Assembly (NCBI GenBank): GCA_003439945.1
Contig: QVRM01002171.1
Location: 1-64,000, forward strand
Length of the DNA stretch: 64,000 nucleotides
DNA from: Dermanyssus gallinae
Lineage: Eukaryota > Arthropoda > Arachnida > Mesostigmata > Dermanyssidae
Direction of reading: 5' to 3'
Part shown: positions 1 through 12,589 of the stretch, in pieces
Numbering within the stretch: the first letter of the stretch is position 1
Layout: each line of letters begins with the position of its first letter
The notes under the pieces: generated by a model
What the model saw: only the letters and a program-made list of their open reading frames with translations
Told to the model about the DNA's origin: nothing
Databases searched by the model: none
Program-made: the position numbers and the translations under genes

Positions 1-814
1 TAACAACGGGGGCTACTTTGAGGAGTTGTTTTGGGGTAAGGAAGAGCGCGCAGCTGCGCGGAATCAAGTTAGCGAAGTCAAGGCGACCTCGCGGCATTAT
101 TTTAATCTCCGCGTCATTGAGAACGCTGATCCGTGTGGGCGGGCGCATTACCGTACTGGAGAAGCCTCTGCCGGAACCCTTTCTAATGGTGTATCAACAA
201 ACGCTTTCGGTGTATCCTAATGCACCGTACCAATCAGCGATCGTATCGTACAGTCTTTGCTCTCGGCTTTGCTCAATCATGGTCTAGCATTACCTCTAAT
301 AATAACGATGACAGCCAAGACTTCTCATGTCGATTGCTGAAGCTTTGCTTCGGTCGCGAAACTCGGTCCAACAAAGCATGCCGCCTTCTTGCTTTGGGAA
401 GGAGGCATATTTCTGTACAGAATCATAGACGAAACACAGAACAAAACTTATCATATTGCCATTGAAGCTTTGTGCGATTTGTCGTGCATACACGCGATTG
501 CCATGGCGGGCATATCCGCACCTCTGCAAAGGAGCAGTGCTCCAGAGAAGGAAAAACCTTGCATTGCGTAAGCGCCGACCAGCAAACAAAGGAGTAGGTA
601 GAATATGTAGGCCGCGGCGGGAGCCACCCCAGACTAGAATTGTTCTCGCCTAGGTACATGCAGTGTGTCTTACTCGCAAGCCAGTCCTGTTATGCCTTCA
701 ATTTACTAAAATGTTATTTAAATGTGTATTAAATTAAAACTTTCAGTAAGGCGTCCCTTTAGCGTATTATAGAGGGGGTGGATGGGTGTATATTGTACAC
801 AGCAAACCGCAATA
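1..814. other. unassigned DNA, no gene recognised
   Basis: All reading frames here are short (under 100 codons), overlap each other on both strands, and show no motif I recognise. The only local structure I noticed is a perfect 14-bp palindrome at 47-60 in a GC-rich patch. The region could hold a decayed repeat or exon fragments I cannot identify. Confidence 0.6.
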
Positions 815-815
815 C

Positions 816-961
816 TTTTTTTCATGGAACCGTCCTCTCCGGACGGCAAATTATATTAAGTTCAATAATTCTTCGTTGAGCTTAAAATGTCCATATTATA
901 CAAATTCAAGCAATTGTAACTATTCAGGGCATTTTGCAGAAAAAGCTATCGCCCGTGTCTG
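816..961 (+). repeat. dispersed repeat, copy 1 (inverted partner at 61.6 kb)
   Basis: This stretch of about 146 bp matches the reverse complement of 61558-61703 along its whole length, with scattered substitutions and small indels. Shared anchors include a T-run followed by catg, the segment ccggacggcaaatt, then caattgtaac, then gggcattttgc, and the end gcccgtgtctg. Two such copies 60 kb apart indicate a dispersed, probably old, interspersed repeat. I see no coding potential and no obvious terminal inverted repeats, so the class (MITE, SINE or solo remnant) is unknown. Confidence 0.7.
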
Positions 962-2103
962 ATTTTTTTGTTTGAATAGATGACGCATCTCATGATTCAT
1001 AATAAGCCTCGGTCTTCTTATACTACATGATGGAATCGTGCAGAGCATACCTAATTACAAAGTGGCGACTGAAATCCAAACGCCTTTTTACTCCATATAT
1101 TATTTGTTGTTTTTGTTCTCGTAGAGTAGAAAATCCTCAGTCGATTTTGACCGTTTTGGATGTAATAGGATCGCATAAATTGACAATATGCTGCAATATT
1201 TTTTCGCTTATGGCATTGCCACCTAAGTTGCTTCACAAAGAGCGCACCGTTTTAGCAACAAGAAAATGAGGCAATAGGTGCCGAGCTATGCTAGGAACCG
1301 AGAAAACGTTTCAAAAACGCAAGCTACAACTCGAAGGTAGCAACAAGCCGTAGTCTTAACGGCCTAATGCTACGAGATGGCAATGGAGACTGCTGACAGC
1401 ACCTGTTTCGTCGCACCATGCGCATAATCCCGATTTGTGGTCCTCTGCGATAATACGACCTATAGGAGAGACAGAGTAATTCTGTGCAGCACTAAGAGGA
1501 TATCGACAGCACGGATCTGCAGGTCATGCGGCATCTTTATCGTGGTGGTCACCGTGGCTCCGAGCAGGCTAGTGCTGCGGATTTTGCTGATTAGTGAGTA
1601 GGCGCTTGAACTCGACAGAAAATTTGAGGGCGCAGCGACCTTAAAAGATTACAAAGAAAGAAGACGGAAATCCGGTGGAGGCCACAACACAAACTCCTCT
1701 ATCACCTCAAACGAGTTTTAAGAAGATCACGTATGCTCCATGAGTGCCGACAGAGAATTGAGAGAATGGCAAGTGCAGAGAAGGCATCTGCATCATCTGT
1801 GTGATGTGGACAAACGCGGCGCGTGACCGACATGTTCGTGCACTACCCATACTCGAAATTGGAAAATTCACAGCTAAACCAAATCTAAAGCATACAAGAT
1901 AAAAAAGCCCTGCACGCTTACATATATAGTCATGAAGAGCAAGATGAAGGCTTAATTATCCAAACAGACAACACGAGATTTGTCAGATCACAAAGAAGTG
2001 CCGCGCAAGGAAGTCCGCTTTTGAGTTCCACGTAGTAGGTTCCTTACGGAATGTCTCGAGCCACTGCGACGGCCGCATGCTATACCCCAAGTTCCACTAT
2101 TTC
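962..2103. other. unassigned DNA
   Basis: No recognisable gene or repeat boundary. The longest frame is about 80 codons and has no identifiable domain. Confidence 0.6.
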
Positions 2104-2110
2104 ATATATA

Positions 2111-2147
<37 letters not shown>
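2104..2147. repeat. (TA)n microsatellite
   Basis: Almost uninterrupted TA dinucleotide tract with one g/c interruption near its left edge. Confidence 0.95.
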
Positions 2148-2149
<2 letters not shown>

Positions 2150-3547
2150 TGCTGGGACTAATTTCTCAGGATTCTAGCCATGCTCCGGTCGAACAAGCCC
2201 GCCGGCCGCCATAGCAGAGCGACCAGAATAAACGATTCAGCCTAGATTTTAAACGGTTTGGTCTAATTTTATGCAGAACGCTGCCCTAATGCGCGCAATT
2301 TAATTTTCTCGATTTAGCCTGCTCTGTGCTCGTTTTCGAGTCCGAATCGTGTCCTTCAGCGTATAGTCACATGTATGTGTCCACCTGTTATTCGCCATTT
2401 TCTTTTTTGTCCTGTCCGTTTATGTCTCCCTTCTATCATTCATCTCCTTCACGCTCTTATTCTGCGTGTGAGCCTAGCAATGCAGTATGTCTCGTCCTTA
2501 AGCGTAGCTATGTCCACTGCCGCCGCTGTGAGCAATTAACATGTAAATGAAACGGCACACGCTATGCCCGCACAACAAGACTTCATGTCAGGCTATCTAG
2601 GTAGTACGCTTGCAGAGGGGCGAGGGGGGTGGGGAGCCGCGAGCCGGTGGGGATGCGTGTTCGGGACTTCCCTCTGAGGTCCCCCTCCCCCCTGTTGTTC
2701 GTGTGGGCTTGTCGCTTCGCCGGCGTAAACTGGTGCTGGCGACGCCTAGGCTGTGTCGGCACAGGTAGCAATCTTGACCAGGGAGTTCTGTGTCCCTCCC
2801 CCTCTTCCTCTCTCTCTTTTATATATATATATATATATAAATCTCACTCTCTTTCCCTCTCTGGGTGTTTTTTCAAGATTGTTCGTCTGCTTGCTTGCTA
2901 GCCGGTGTCGCTCGTAGAGGAAGAGATTACATCCATCGTAGGCCGTAGGAACTGTACAGCTGTTGTCCACTGCGCCGCCTCACAGACCGGCAGCCGCGCG
3001 TAGCAGACACGACCCACCAGACAGAATCTGGTAAAAACCTTCAGCCAGTTAAGGCAGAAGCTGACTATCTGCGAGCTGCTGCTGTTTTTGAGGCTGAGAA
3101 TTCCGCTCTGTTGACATCGCCGTTACTGCTTCTGTTTGTGTGGCTGCATTTCTCCTCTGCCTGGATGCGTTCGGCAACGCCGCGACAGCAGCAGTAAAAA
3201 GCCACAGACCGCTCTTAGATGCCGAGGGTCTTACGACCCTCGATCCTCTTCCCCTTCATCTCACCCCCCGCCCACTTAGGAAGGTTCACCTAGGTGTTGA
3301 GTTGAGAACAAAACTGGTGGCGATTACTACGAATACTAGCGACTAGTCTTCTGACGCACCAACAGACATTCAGACAGGTAAACACACAGATAACACTGCC
3401 AAGCCCAAATAAGGCAGTTTGATAGACAGGTAACTCTAGACTCGTTTTGACCAGAGTCTATGACCGTCAGAGTGCTATGGGCCCGATAACAGTACGTCAA
3501 CCCTACACCGTACCGTGTAGTTCCGAAAGTTCCATCAAACATTTTTT
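2148..3547. other. unassigned DNA with a (TC)n-(TA)n compound tract
   Basis: No gene recognised. A pyrimidine-rich run (about 2796-2819) passes directly into a short TA tract (2820-2839), and a second TC-rich run follows. The remaining frames are below 100 codons and unrecognised. Confidence 0.55.
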
Positions 3548-3548
3548 T

Positions 3549-3577
3549 ATTGATTCCGATTATATTCTTATATAATC

Positions 3578-3623
<46 letters not shown>

Positions 3624-3689
3624 ATATATAGTATATATATATATATATCTTTAATTTGATTCCAATAATATTTTTATATAATTATATTA

Positions 3690-3747
<58 letters not shown>
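3549..3747. repeat. duplicated unit carrying (TA)n tracts and a poly-T run
   Basis: Two similar about 40-bp segments, starting near 3549 and 3657, both begin ttgattcc and run through an A/T-rich block into a long TA tract (3580-3649 and 3691-3730). The second tract ends in about 17 T residues (3731-3747). The arrangement indicates a local duplication of a unit containing the microsatellite rather than two independent TA expansions. Confidence 0.75.
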
Positions 3748-4356
3748 ATTGTGTTGAGATATTCATTTCCATTGGATTCACAAGACGAATTTAGATTTTC
3801 GGACTACGGTGTTGCTTCAGCCATTAATTAGTTACGTGTGCATCACTCTGCTTCTTTTAACTTCCGTCCAAGTTTCTCTCAATAAACAAAGTTTCATACT
3901 TTTATTTTTATATTTTTTTTCTCCATGAATACGATAAAGTAGAGGTGGCATAAGACGTTCTACACACCTTTAAGTGTTCGCATATTACAATCTAAACTAC
4001 GCAAAAATGTACGAAATGACCATTAGGATTCCGTGTTTCTCTAGCAACTTCTTTCTAGCGATCGCGCTACACTTGTGCGATTTTAAAATCTCTTCGGCAG
4101 GGGAGAATCTATCATAACGGAGAACTAAGCGAAAATCATATAGGATAATCTCTCTGAAAATAATACAAAGCACTTAAACCGCGTTAAAACCTCTTAATAT
4201 TAATGCGAGTCATTATATTTCACCGCAGATCGTACAACAGTCTAGAGTAGTTCCTCCCGGTTACACGCGCATTCGTCAAAGACCTGAAACGCCGTTCCGA
4301 CCGGCCGGTCGTCAGTCGATGCCTTCAAGAAGTGCCTCGAAATGTGAAATACTAGA
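3748..4356. other. unassigned A/T-rich DNA
   Basis: No gene or repeat family recognised in this A/T-rich stretch. Confidence 0.55.
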
Positions 4357-4408
4357 TATTATCTCTAATTACTCTGATGTTTCGGCACCCGAGTAATTAG
4401 AGATAATA
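4357..4408. repeat. perfect 18-bp stem-loop
   Basis: An 18-bp arm at 4357-4374 (tattatctctaattactc) is followed, after a 16-nt spacer, by its exact reverse complement at 4391-4408. The perfect pairing suggests either a recently formed hairpin or terminal inverted repeats of a tiny element. No associated gene is visible. Confidence 0.9.
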
Positions 4409-4650
4409 CCTGTATATATAAAACGTTCATAAGGAGCTAAGTTGCCTGTAGCGTCTAAATGCATATATCGTTATCGTGTTTTTGTTTCTAGATTTATATA
4501 GGCCTTCTTTAGCAGAGGTTTGCGATTTCCTGTTAATCATTGTTGCCGTGGCATCGGCCCGTTAGCCGCCCAAACCACCACTGCCGCTATATATAAATAT
4601 CTTTATCTAAATATTAATATACATATGGTTTATCACACACACATCCTTAT

Positions 4651-4680
4651 TGACGTCAATAAACATCTTTATTGACGTCA
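4651..4680. repeat. inverted repeat made of two TGACGTCA palindromes
   Basis: The 13-bp arm tgacgtcaataaa (4651-4663) is repeated as its exact reverse complement at 4668-4680, with a 4-nt loop. Each arm contains tgacgtca, which is itself an 8-bp palindrome and the consensus CREB/ATF (cAMP response element) site. Binding is only an inference from the consensus. The hairpin lies about 75 bp upstream of the R1-like LINE remnant. Confidence 0.7.
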
Positions 4681-4755
4681 TAACGCGTTTAATATACTTT
4701 CGTGGGACGCCATAAACCAAGCACTTAGAAACAAAGGCGTGTCCCCTACCTACGA

Positions 4756-5760
4756 TGTATCCTAGTGTCGAGAATCGAGCATTATACATACGAAGGTGTG
4801 GACTACGCAGTCACAGCCGGGGTCCCACAAGGGCCTGTACTAGAACTAACCCTGTGGAATATAACCTACGATGGAGTACTTAGACAACCGCATCCACCGG
4901 GAGTTTATTCCATTGCCTACGCAGACGATCTGGCACTGATCGTTACCGCCCGTGACAAAAGTCTGCTCAAAGGAGTAGCCAACGAAGCCTTGGCGGATAT
5001 TCGACAGCACCTCCGCACAGCACCTCGAAATGGTTGCACCAAAAACGCAAGCAATTCTTCGAAATGGTCTGAAGCGCCCTCTACGAAATCTAAATTTACA
5101 CCTGGAAGGTCATCCAGTAACACTCACGCCCATGGGCTTGATCCTGGATAGGGCTCTCACAGGAACACCTCATGCTCAAAAAGCAACCAAAGCCTCAGCA
5201 GAGCTGCGGAAATTCATCCCATGGACCAGAGGAGTAACCGACTCTCGGCGCCGCTTCTTAGCATAAGTAATAGACAGCATCACTTTATACGCCGCACTCT
5301 TATGGGAGCGCAAAACTAGCAGAGCTAAAACACGCCGGCTCCTCAATAAGACCCAAATACCTATGGCGCTCAACATAGCACGAGCAAGCCGCACGGCTTC
5401 CACAGCAACCAGACAGGTCTTCTCCAGACAAACTCTCTTGGACCTAAGAGTTGATAAACTGGCATCAAGAAACACCTTAATTAAGGACCGTACGGAGGAA
5501 ACACTAATCAGCAAAACAGACGACCTAAGCAAATGAAGCCAACAATGGGAAACAATCCAGCCGGGCCATCCTGGATATTGGACAACATCAATGCTTCCTG
5601 ATCTCCAAAAATGGTACAGCCTCAAACACGGCTCGCTTACCTACACCGCATTGGTAAAACTGACTCCACGTATGCCGTTTGTGTAACTCAGGCTGACCAC
5701 AGTTCCGGAACTTACGACTATAGAACCCCCTGACACGCTAAGCCCTTGTTGAGGCGCCCT
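4756..5760 (+). pseudogene. R1/jockey-like non-LTR retrotransposon, reverse transcriptase and C-terminal fragment
   Basis: This is the C-terminal half of a LINE reverse transcriptase, the enzyme that copies element RNA into DNA at a nicked target. Translation on + shows the RT motif TAGVPQGPVLE.TLWN near 4816-4856, then the catalytic box IAYADDLALIV (4909-4941) with both aspartates intact. A frameshift near 5025 moves the frame to continue as EMVAPKTQAIL and an R1-like thumb region. In-frame stops follow at 5264-5266 and about 5534, and again near 5684. Past them a tail with LPDLQKWYSLKHG resembles the conserved C-terminus of R1-clade elements. The fingers and any endonuclease domain are absent, so the copy is 5'-truncated and dead. 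The minus-strand frame over the same DNA is a shadow. The clade call rests on my recollection of R1 motifs and is fairly confident. Confidence 0.82.
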
Positions 5761-5879
5761 TCAAGGATCACGAATCCTGAATTAATTAGTTAGTAGTAGT
5801 ATCATTAACCAATGATTGGTTTACGAATATACATCATAGACATCGCATTTCCAGAGTTGAGACAGCAGAATTGCTCTTT

Positions 5880-6812
5880 CACAACGCTGAAGGTGATATA
5901 GATCACACGGGCAACCACAAAGTTTTCATATACACTCCGGCGAGATCTCATGAAACTTCTCATGCGCACAGATCTTTAAATGGAAGCCGTGGACGGCAAA
6001 TCTGGTGATTAGATGCCGGTTCTCATAACTGCAGGCTCTCCACAAATCCGACGTCATTGCTCTCGTTTCATAAAACAGCGGGTCGATGTCGGTCATTTTA
6101 TTTTCCCAATCTAAGACGTGTTCTCTAAAAGCCGTCGTCTTCGGCAGGTCGTACATCCTCTGTAAGTCCTCAAAGAAAAACGGTAACGATGCCAGTAAGT
6201 ACACTAACCTATTCAGGCTAGTGCGGTGGACGTTCAATGCTTTCTTTAGAAAACTGGCTTTGAGTTGATTAAACGCCCTTAGGTTCGATCTCGTACGATA
6301 AGGCCAAATCACCTGAACACCGTAAGATGCTGTGGGTGCAATCTTCAGGTTAAACAAGTTAACAGCAACCTCCATCGGCAGTCTGCTTGGGTCATTGACA
6401 CTGTAAAAGAATTGTAGGCCTTTTTGGACTCTTTTTTTAACATGCCTGGAGAAGCATGTGCCACGTGAAGAAAACACGACCCCCAGGTAGGGGAAGTAGG
6501 GAACGATTTCGACTATTTCTGAATCCAGTCAGAGCTTATTGCTTTTGGCCAGTCTTCCGTCTCGTCGGAATTTCATTGTTTTTGTCTTGCTCGCATTGAT
6601 CTTTAGTTTGTACCGGTTTACATAGCCCTGTAGAGTTACAAGCGACTGCTGCAAGTGAAAGCGACTTCGGGAGAATAATACTAAATCATCGGCATACATA
6701 AACGTTTTCACTTGTGAATGCCGACTATGTATTTCTGCCGGGAGATAGCTTACCAACATTGAGAACAACAGAGGACTCAGGTTATCACCCTGAGCATTTT
6801 CGTCAGCTGTTC
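5880..6812 (-). pseudogene. LINE family A copy, RT palm to C-terminal CCHC box
   Basis: This fragment is homologous to the open reverse transcriptase at 55.3-57.1 kb. It begins at the motif AQGDNLSPLLF (about 6805-6773), has the catalytic FMYADDLVLF (about 6700-6671), then LKINASKTKTMKF, and then a frame change near 6500. The thumb and C-terminal part follow (6477-5926) and share VNLFNLKIAPTASYGVQ and NRLVYLLA with the 55 kb copy. In the C-terminal zinc knuckle one cysteine codon is a TGA stop (about 5926), yet the residues after it still spell CGCPCDLYHLQRC, so the box was intact before that change. The N-terminal RT half is missing, which is typical 5' truncation. The copy cannot make an active enzyme. 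Confidence 0.88.
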
Positions 6813-8694
6813 ACGACTGCTGTGTTGACGTGTTTTGTTGCGCTCCGCAAGGCTGTGGTTTTATTGGTGGTTCTATAGCGTTCACAAAGCGAATTATGAA
6901 TTATTTTAAGAAAATTCGCAAAAACTGTCTCCGCGGCAAAACTAGCCGCCTTAATGGCAAGGAGAGTGGTCATGTAAAGTAATCCCGAGAAGACAGGACC
7001 CCGACAAGGGGCAAAAAGGACGACTGGATTTAACTGGGCTTGTGGGTCCCACACTACCGTGGCCCTAACAACGAACCCGGTGTGCATCACGTATTTTACC
7101 AGTTACCTTGATAACTGTATGTATATATACCCTGTAGTGCTTATTCGTCTACCCGTCAAATGTGAATAAATTAAATGAATAATGAATAAGCTGAGAACGA
7201 ACGTCAAAATCATATGAATCCAGAAAACCCTCTGAAGGGAAATCTCTCTAACTTTTGGCCTGCCGCAGGCGTGCTCAGACGGGCATTGCCGTGATGGAGT
7301 ACGACGATCGACGGTTTGCACCGATCGAGGCACTATTCAACGATGACTTGGTACAAATTATTGACGTGCTGATATTCATTTTCGCTGTCATTGACTCGCC
7401 AACGTGCCTGGCTTTGGCCATACAGAATCATTATGTAATGTATACAATTTGATTCTCATCGCCGGTAATTACGTTTTTAAGAGCGTAGATCCTCAGGCGG
7501 TTAACTGGGTTTATATATCATGAGCCTATGCGTCACGCATACGCTGGCACGCTTTATATAACCGTGTTTTACGTGAGCACGGCCAGTCAGATACGATTGA
7601 ACTGTTGTATCCTTTGCGTGCACACTGGGTACAATGTCAATAGTCATTTATCAAATAGGTATTGCATCTAAAGAAAAATTAATTTATCTATAATTACTGT
7701 AAAACGCCGAGTTTATATTTACTGTGGAACGTCGAGTTGTCAGATTTAAATCTACACAACAAAAGCGATCGAACCACCGTACCGTGTTAGATACAAACTT
7801 TTGCCACCAACCATTCATTTACTTACAAAATGCACAACACTTTCGTACTGAGATAGGCTCAATTAGAACAGATTCGCTGGAGAGCAGACTTCAAGAAAGA
7901 AGATATTTTCACAAGCTACGTTTGCGCCTTTTATGCGTTTATTGACACGTTTATCGATTCTATAAAGCAAGTACTTTTTGATATGGTCCTGTTCGAAAGC
8001 GTGTAGCACATTCATTCAGTTCATTAATCGAAAAAAATGAGGACCGTTAACGTAATTCTTCACTCTGTCAATCGAAATATTTATGAGAGAACCGATCCTG
8101 GCCTGCACCAGCTACATCTTTCAAAACTTTCCGCGTTTTCGTAAACAGAACAGGGCAGATCTGCCAAGATGGAGCCTTACTCTACGAAAAAAAACGCGTG
8201 GAAACTGTGAACATTTATTATGAAAAATGAAACTCTGTACGGGCTCAGTATGACTCCACATAACCGGCTTTGTGAGGATATAATTTGTGAACATGTGCAA
8301 AACATTTTATAGGACAGCTCCGTATGTGGTGTGCCTTTTGTAGCATGATTCTTATGTATTTGGTCCAACTTAGAGAGAATCCATGCGAGTGGACTTTGGT
8401 TCCAACAAGATAATGTCACAAGCCACACACCCAGCAGGACAACTGAACTTTTGAGAAGGAAGTGTCCCGTACGGGTAATTTCGCGTAACGGAGACATTCA
8501 CTGGCCTTCAAGATGCTGCGATAATTTTTTTCTGTAGGTTTTTAAGGAGTAAAATGTACGCCCATAATCCCAAGCCCATCAGCGAACTAAAGACTTACAC
8601 TGAAGCAGGACATGTATGCGTAAACTATGCAAATATGAGTACAGTATGTATGACACACATAGTAGGATCGGTTCATGAGTTTTCTTGCAGGAGC
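6813..8694. other. unassigned DNA
   Basis: No gene recognised. Small frames of up to 106 codons occur on both strands without motifs I know. Nothing marks a clear repeat boundary other than the truncated LINE at the left edge. Confidence 0.55.
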
Positions 8695-9054
8695 TCAGAC
8701 GAGACACGAATTCAGTACAGTCGTTACTACTAACAGGCAGCACAGGGGGTGTGAACCGCCACAGTGACGGCATTTGCAGTCGTTTTTGGGTTCATGTAAC
8801 CCCGCAGACCAACGTAATAAATGATACAATTCGTGAACACTGTAGCAAGTGGCGAAATGACGACATAGACGAAGAGATTCCTTCCAGGCCTGGTTAGTCA
8901 TAGCTGTTGATAAATAACATTCTCGGGGGACAAAAGACATTTTCTGAGATATTCGGGCCGGAATATTTGCAGCGCGGCTGTTTGCGGTAAATAACTTCTT
9001 TAGTAAAGATGGCAGAAGCTTCATTCTGGGCTGAAGTAAGGTTCTGAAAAACAT
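8695..9054 (-). pseudogene. LINE family A fragment, extreme C-terminus
   Basis: One frame of about 119 codons carries a stretch that aligns with the end of the family A protein: AMTNQAWK, then YSVHELYHLL, then GLHEPKNDCKCRHCGGSH. The 55 kb copy has AMTNNGWK, RYAVHGFHHV and GYHEPTEECICNRCG at the same spacing. The zinc knuckle is incomplete, because residues after the third cysteine diverge. No RT catalytic motif remains. Similarity is lower than for the other copies, so this is an older or faster-decayed insertion. Confidence 0.72.
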
Positions 9055-9699
9055 ACAGGCGTTACGGGGGATGGTATACGCACATAGACGCTAGAAACAC
9101 TAAAAGCACTCTGTTCGACACAACAAACGCATGTTTTGCCATGGATGTATATTCTTTATGTCGTATTACACATGTGCATTAAATAGGGAGGAGCCATTGC
9201 AGGAGCTGGCTTTTGGTAGTGGTATTGCAACAAATAACACATCAACGTTTCACCAGCAGATAAGAAATCGAACAGCAGAAATCGAACGCAGGAATCGAAC
9301 GGCGAATTTTAGATACTGGCCTTAGGCATTTGTGAGAGTGTCCACGAAGCCTCAGCCTGATGAAGAATAACCAAAGACAACGTATAAGCGTTGCCCCTTG
9401 GTTGATAACCCCTCAAGATGCCACACCTCAGCCGTATCAGCTACGATAGCAAACATCTTGAGTTTGCTAGCATGAATAGACGTGAACCTCAGAGTTGGCG
9501 TGCAAACTCGGAGCTTCGTGAGGTTCGCGTAACAGGGTTTCACTGATCGGTGAAGCTAGTGAGGCTGTTGAAAAATGTACATGTCGACAGTTTATTAATA
9601 GAATAAAAGCAATCCGCATCGTTCACAATGTTTTTCCATTTCGCAATACTCTATATCGTTTTTCATATCGCATTAAATGACATCTAAGGGACGATGACG
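9055..9699. other. unassigned DNA with a short tandem near 9266
   Basis: No gene recognised. At about 9259-9297 the segment gaaatcgaac or ggaatcgaac occurs three times at roughly 15-bp spacing. On the opposite strand each unit reads GTTCGATTYC, which resembles a tRNA-type B box, but no A box or tRNA fold is associated with it. Confidence 0.5.
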
Positions 9700-9840
9700 T
9701 GGTAGCGCTGTCGAAATGTACGTGTGACGAAATACAAGACGACTATGCACAACAAGGAGGTTTTGGGGGCGTCCTTGCCCACCTAGCTTTCCTTCTTACA
9801 TTTTATTCGGTAAATAAAGGCGTTTTCTATTCTATTCTAT
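9700..9840 (+). repeat. possible LINE or SINE 3' tail with pentanucleotide repeats
   Basis: The segment ends ggtaaataaaggcg followed by ttctattctattctat (about 9824-9839). An AATAAA-like signal just before a short 3' tandem repeat is the typical 3' end of many arthropod non-LTR elements. No coding part is readable upstream, so the family is not assigned. Confidence 0.4.
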
Positions 9841-9945
9841 GACTTTTCCTTCTGCGAAAGCATGTTCCATATATCACGGAGCCGAACATCCTAAAGCCTA
9901 CAGAGTCCTCAGTCGTATCTTCTATCATAGCTGTAAAATACGCGG

Positions 9946-9950
<5 letters not shown>

Positions 9951-9990
<40 letters not shown>
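9951..9990. repeat. (TA)n microsatellite
   Basis: Uninterrupted TA tract of about 40 bp, lying in otherwise unassigned DNA (9841-10228). Confidence 0.95.
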
Positions 9991-9994
<4 letters not shown>

Positions 9995-10228
9995 TCACGC
10001 TTAACAGTGTAGTGTATTAATGTAACTGCGCGATGTAGTGCTCAAGTCCACATAATAAAAAGGCATTAGGCAAATCTGAAATAATCAAGGTATATATTGT
10101 TGTTTATTTTATAATTGCTTATTGCGCATTTTTATAGTGTGAACTAATTCACCATATGACGTAGTTACATCAACAAGACGCACTGCTAATTGTAAAAAAA
10201 AAACAGATTTATATATATATATATATAT

Positions 10229-11157
<929 letters not shown>

Positions 11158-12110
11158 GAATTGTGGCATATTTAGTAGTGTAAATGTTTCACTGTGTAAA
11201 ACGTACTAAATGTAATTTAAAGATGGTATAGGGAGTAAGATTACTTTTCCTTGTACAGATGCCGGCTACTTCTAGCACTACTATCACCTCATTAAATTGG
11301 AAACTACTTGTAAATCAAGCTGTAACGTACAAACACTCAAGGCAGACGTGTAGTTTATCACGGACATGCTTGCGTACAGCGCGGTTTGACAGCGTTTCAA
11401 TAGAGCACCTTAACCACTTCAAAACCAGCCGAGTGCTAACGAAGTCAAACTACGAGGGTTCTTAGTTTATATCTGGCAAAACTTCTTGCCCATCAAACTT
11501 TGCAGAATCTACTGGTAGGGTGGCAATGGTTAAACCCGAGGGAAACACGGAAACCTTAGGCCGTTTGCACAAGATGTGCGGCCCGGCCATTTGAACTCCT
11601 TTTCAAGTAGACTTGCCAACCACTCTCGCCTTGAAACGAGGATGGGCCTTTGATTTGTATCAAAGCTCATTGTGTGTTCTCGTCGTCTTCTTCCGCTTCA
11701 TAGCTGGATGTGTATTCTGGTTCTTTGACTCGACCTCGTTTCTCAGAAAATCCCAACCCGGCACCCCGCAACATTCGGAAAGACACTGAGTGGGCTCAGT
11801 AAAAGTGATAATTAACTGGACCGGCATCCTTCTTCCAGCATGACAAACAAGCCCAGCGCTGATAACGTCAAGAAGAGACAGGCACAATCGGCTCGTAAAC
11901 AGTAGGGTGATGCGTAACGTATTATTACTATTATGATAATGCGAAACAAACTACAATCTACGACAAAAATCTTGTCCAAATTCTTGTTGTCCGATAAGTT
12001 TAGCTTTTTGCTGCCAGCTCAGTTGTTGACTCGAGCATACGTATGACATAATTACGAGTATATCCCTAAAGACTTCATCCGAAATTTTTGTCCAACAAAA
12101 TTCGTTGTGC
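11158..12110. other. unassigned DNA
   Basis: No gene or repeat family recognised. Frames are below 90 codons. Confidence 0.55.
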
Positions 12111-12156
<46 letters not shown>

Positions 12157-12184
12157 CATCACACGCGCTTGGACTCAATAAAGT

Positions 12185-12242
<58 letters not shown>

Positions 12243-12313
12243 ACACGCGCTTGGACTCAATAAAGTTATATATATATATATATATATATATTAAAGAGAG
12301 AGAGAGAGAGAGA
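12111..12313. repeat. compound tandem repeat: (TA)n-(GA)n with a 28-bp unique core
   Basis: The array alternates TA tracts, GA tracts and a unique core. The core, atcacacgcgcttggactc plus aataaagt, occurs at about 12158-12184 and again at 12240-12267, each followed by a TA tract and then a GA tract. The order TA, GA, core, TA, GA, core, TA, GA shows duplication of a composite unit of about 82 bp. Confidence 0.9.
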
Positions 12314-12589
12314 TATTTATTGGTCTGTTCATTAAACTAGCGTAGTTTCCGACCTTCACCTACCTGTATGTAGGAGAAGCCATGTTCGGATAGAGGTATC
12401 GGTCAGTATAGAAACAACAGTGCCCGCAGTTTAAAAAATATTATGCACCTGTTCCTTGTAGCAGAGCACTGTGGAAGGCTGAAAGACATCAGTTACGTAC
12501 GTTCCCTTTGCCCACGCTGTTCCTCAAATCCTCGATCCACTGACTGACTACAGATCAATTATCCATCGAACAGCGCACAACTATTTGCA

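Noticed and set aside
5176..5625. Minus-strand open frame of 149 codons
   Set aside because: Shadow of the R1-like element, whose plus-strand translation aligns with LINE C-terminal motifs.
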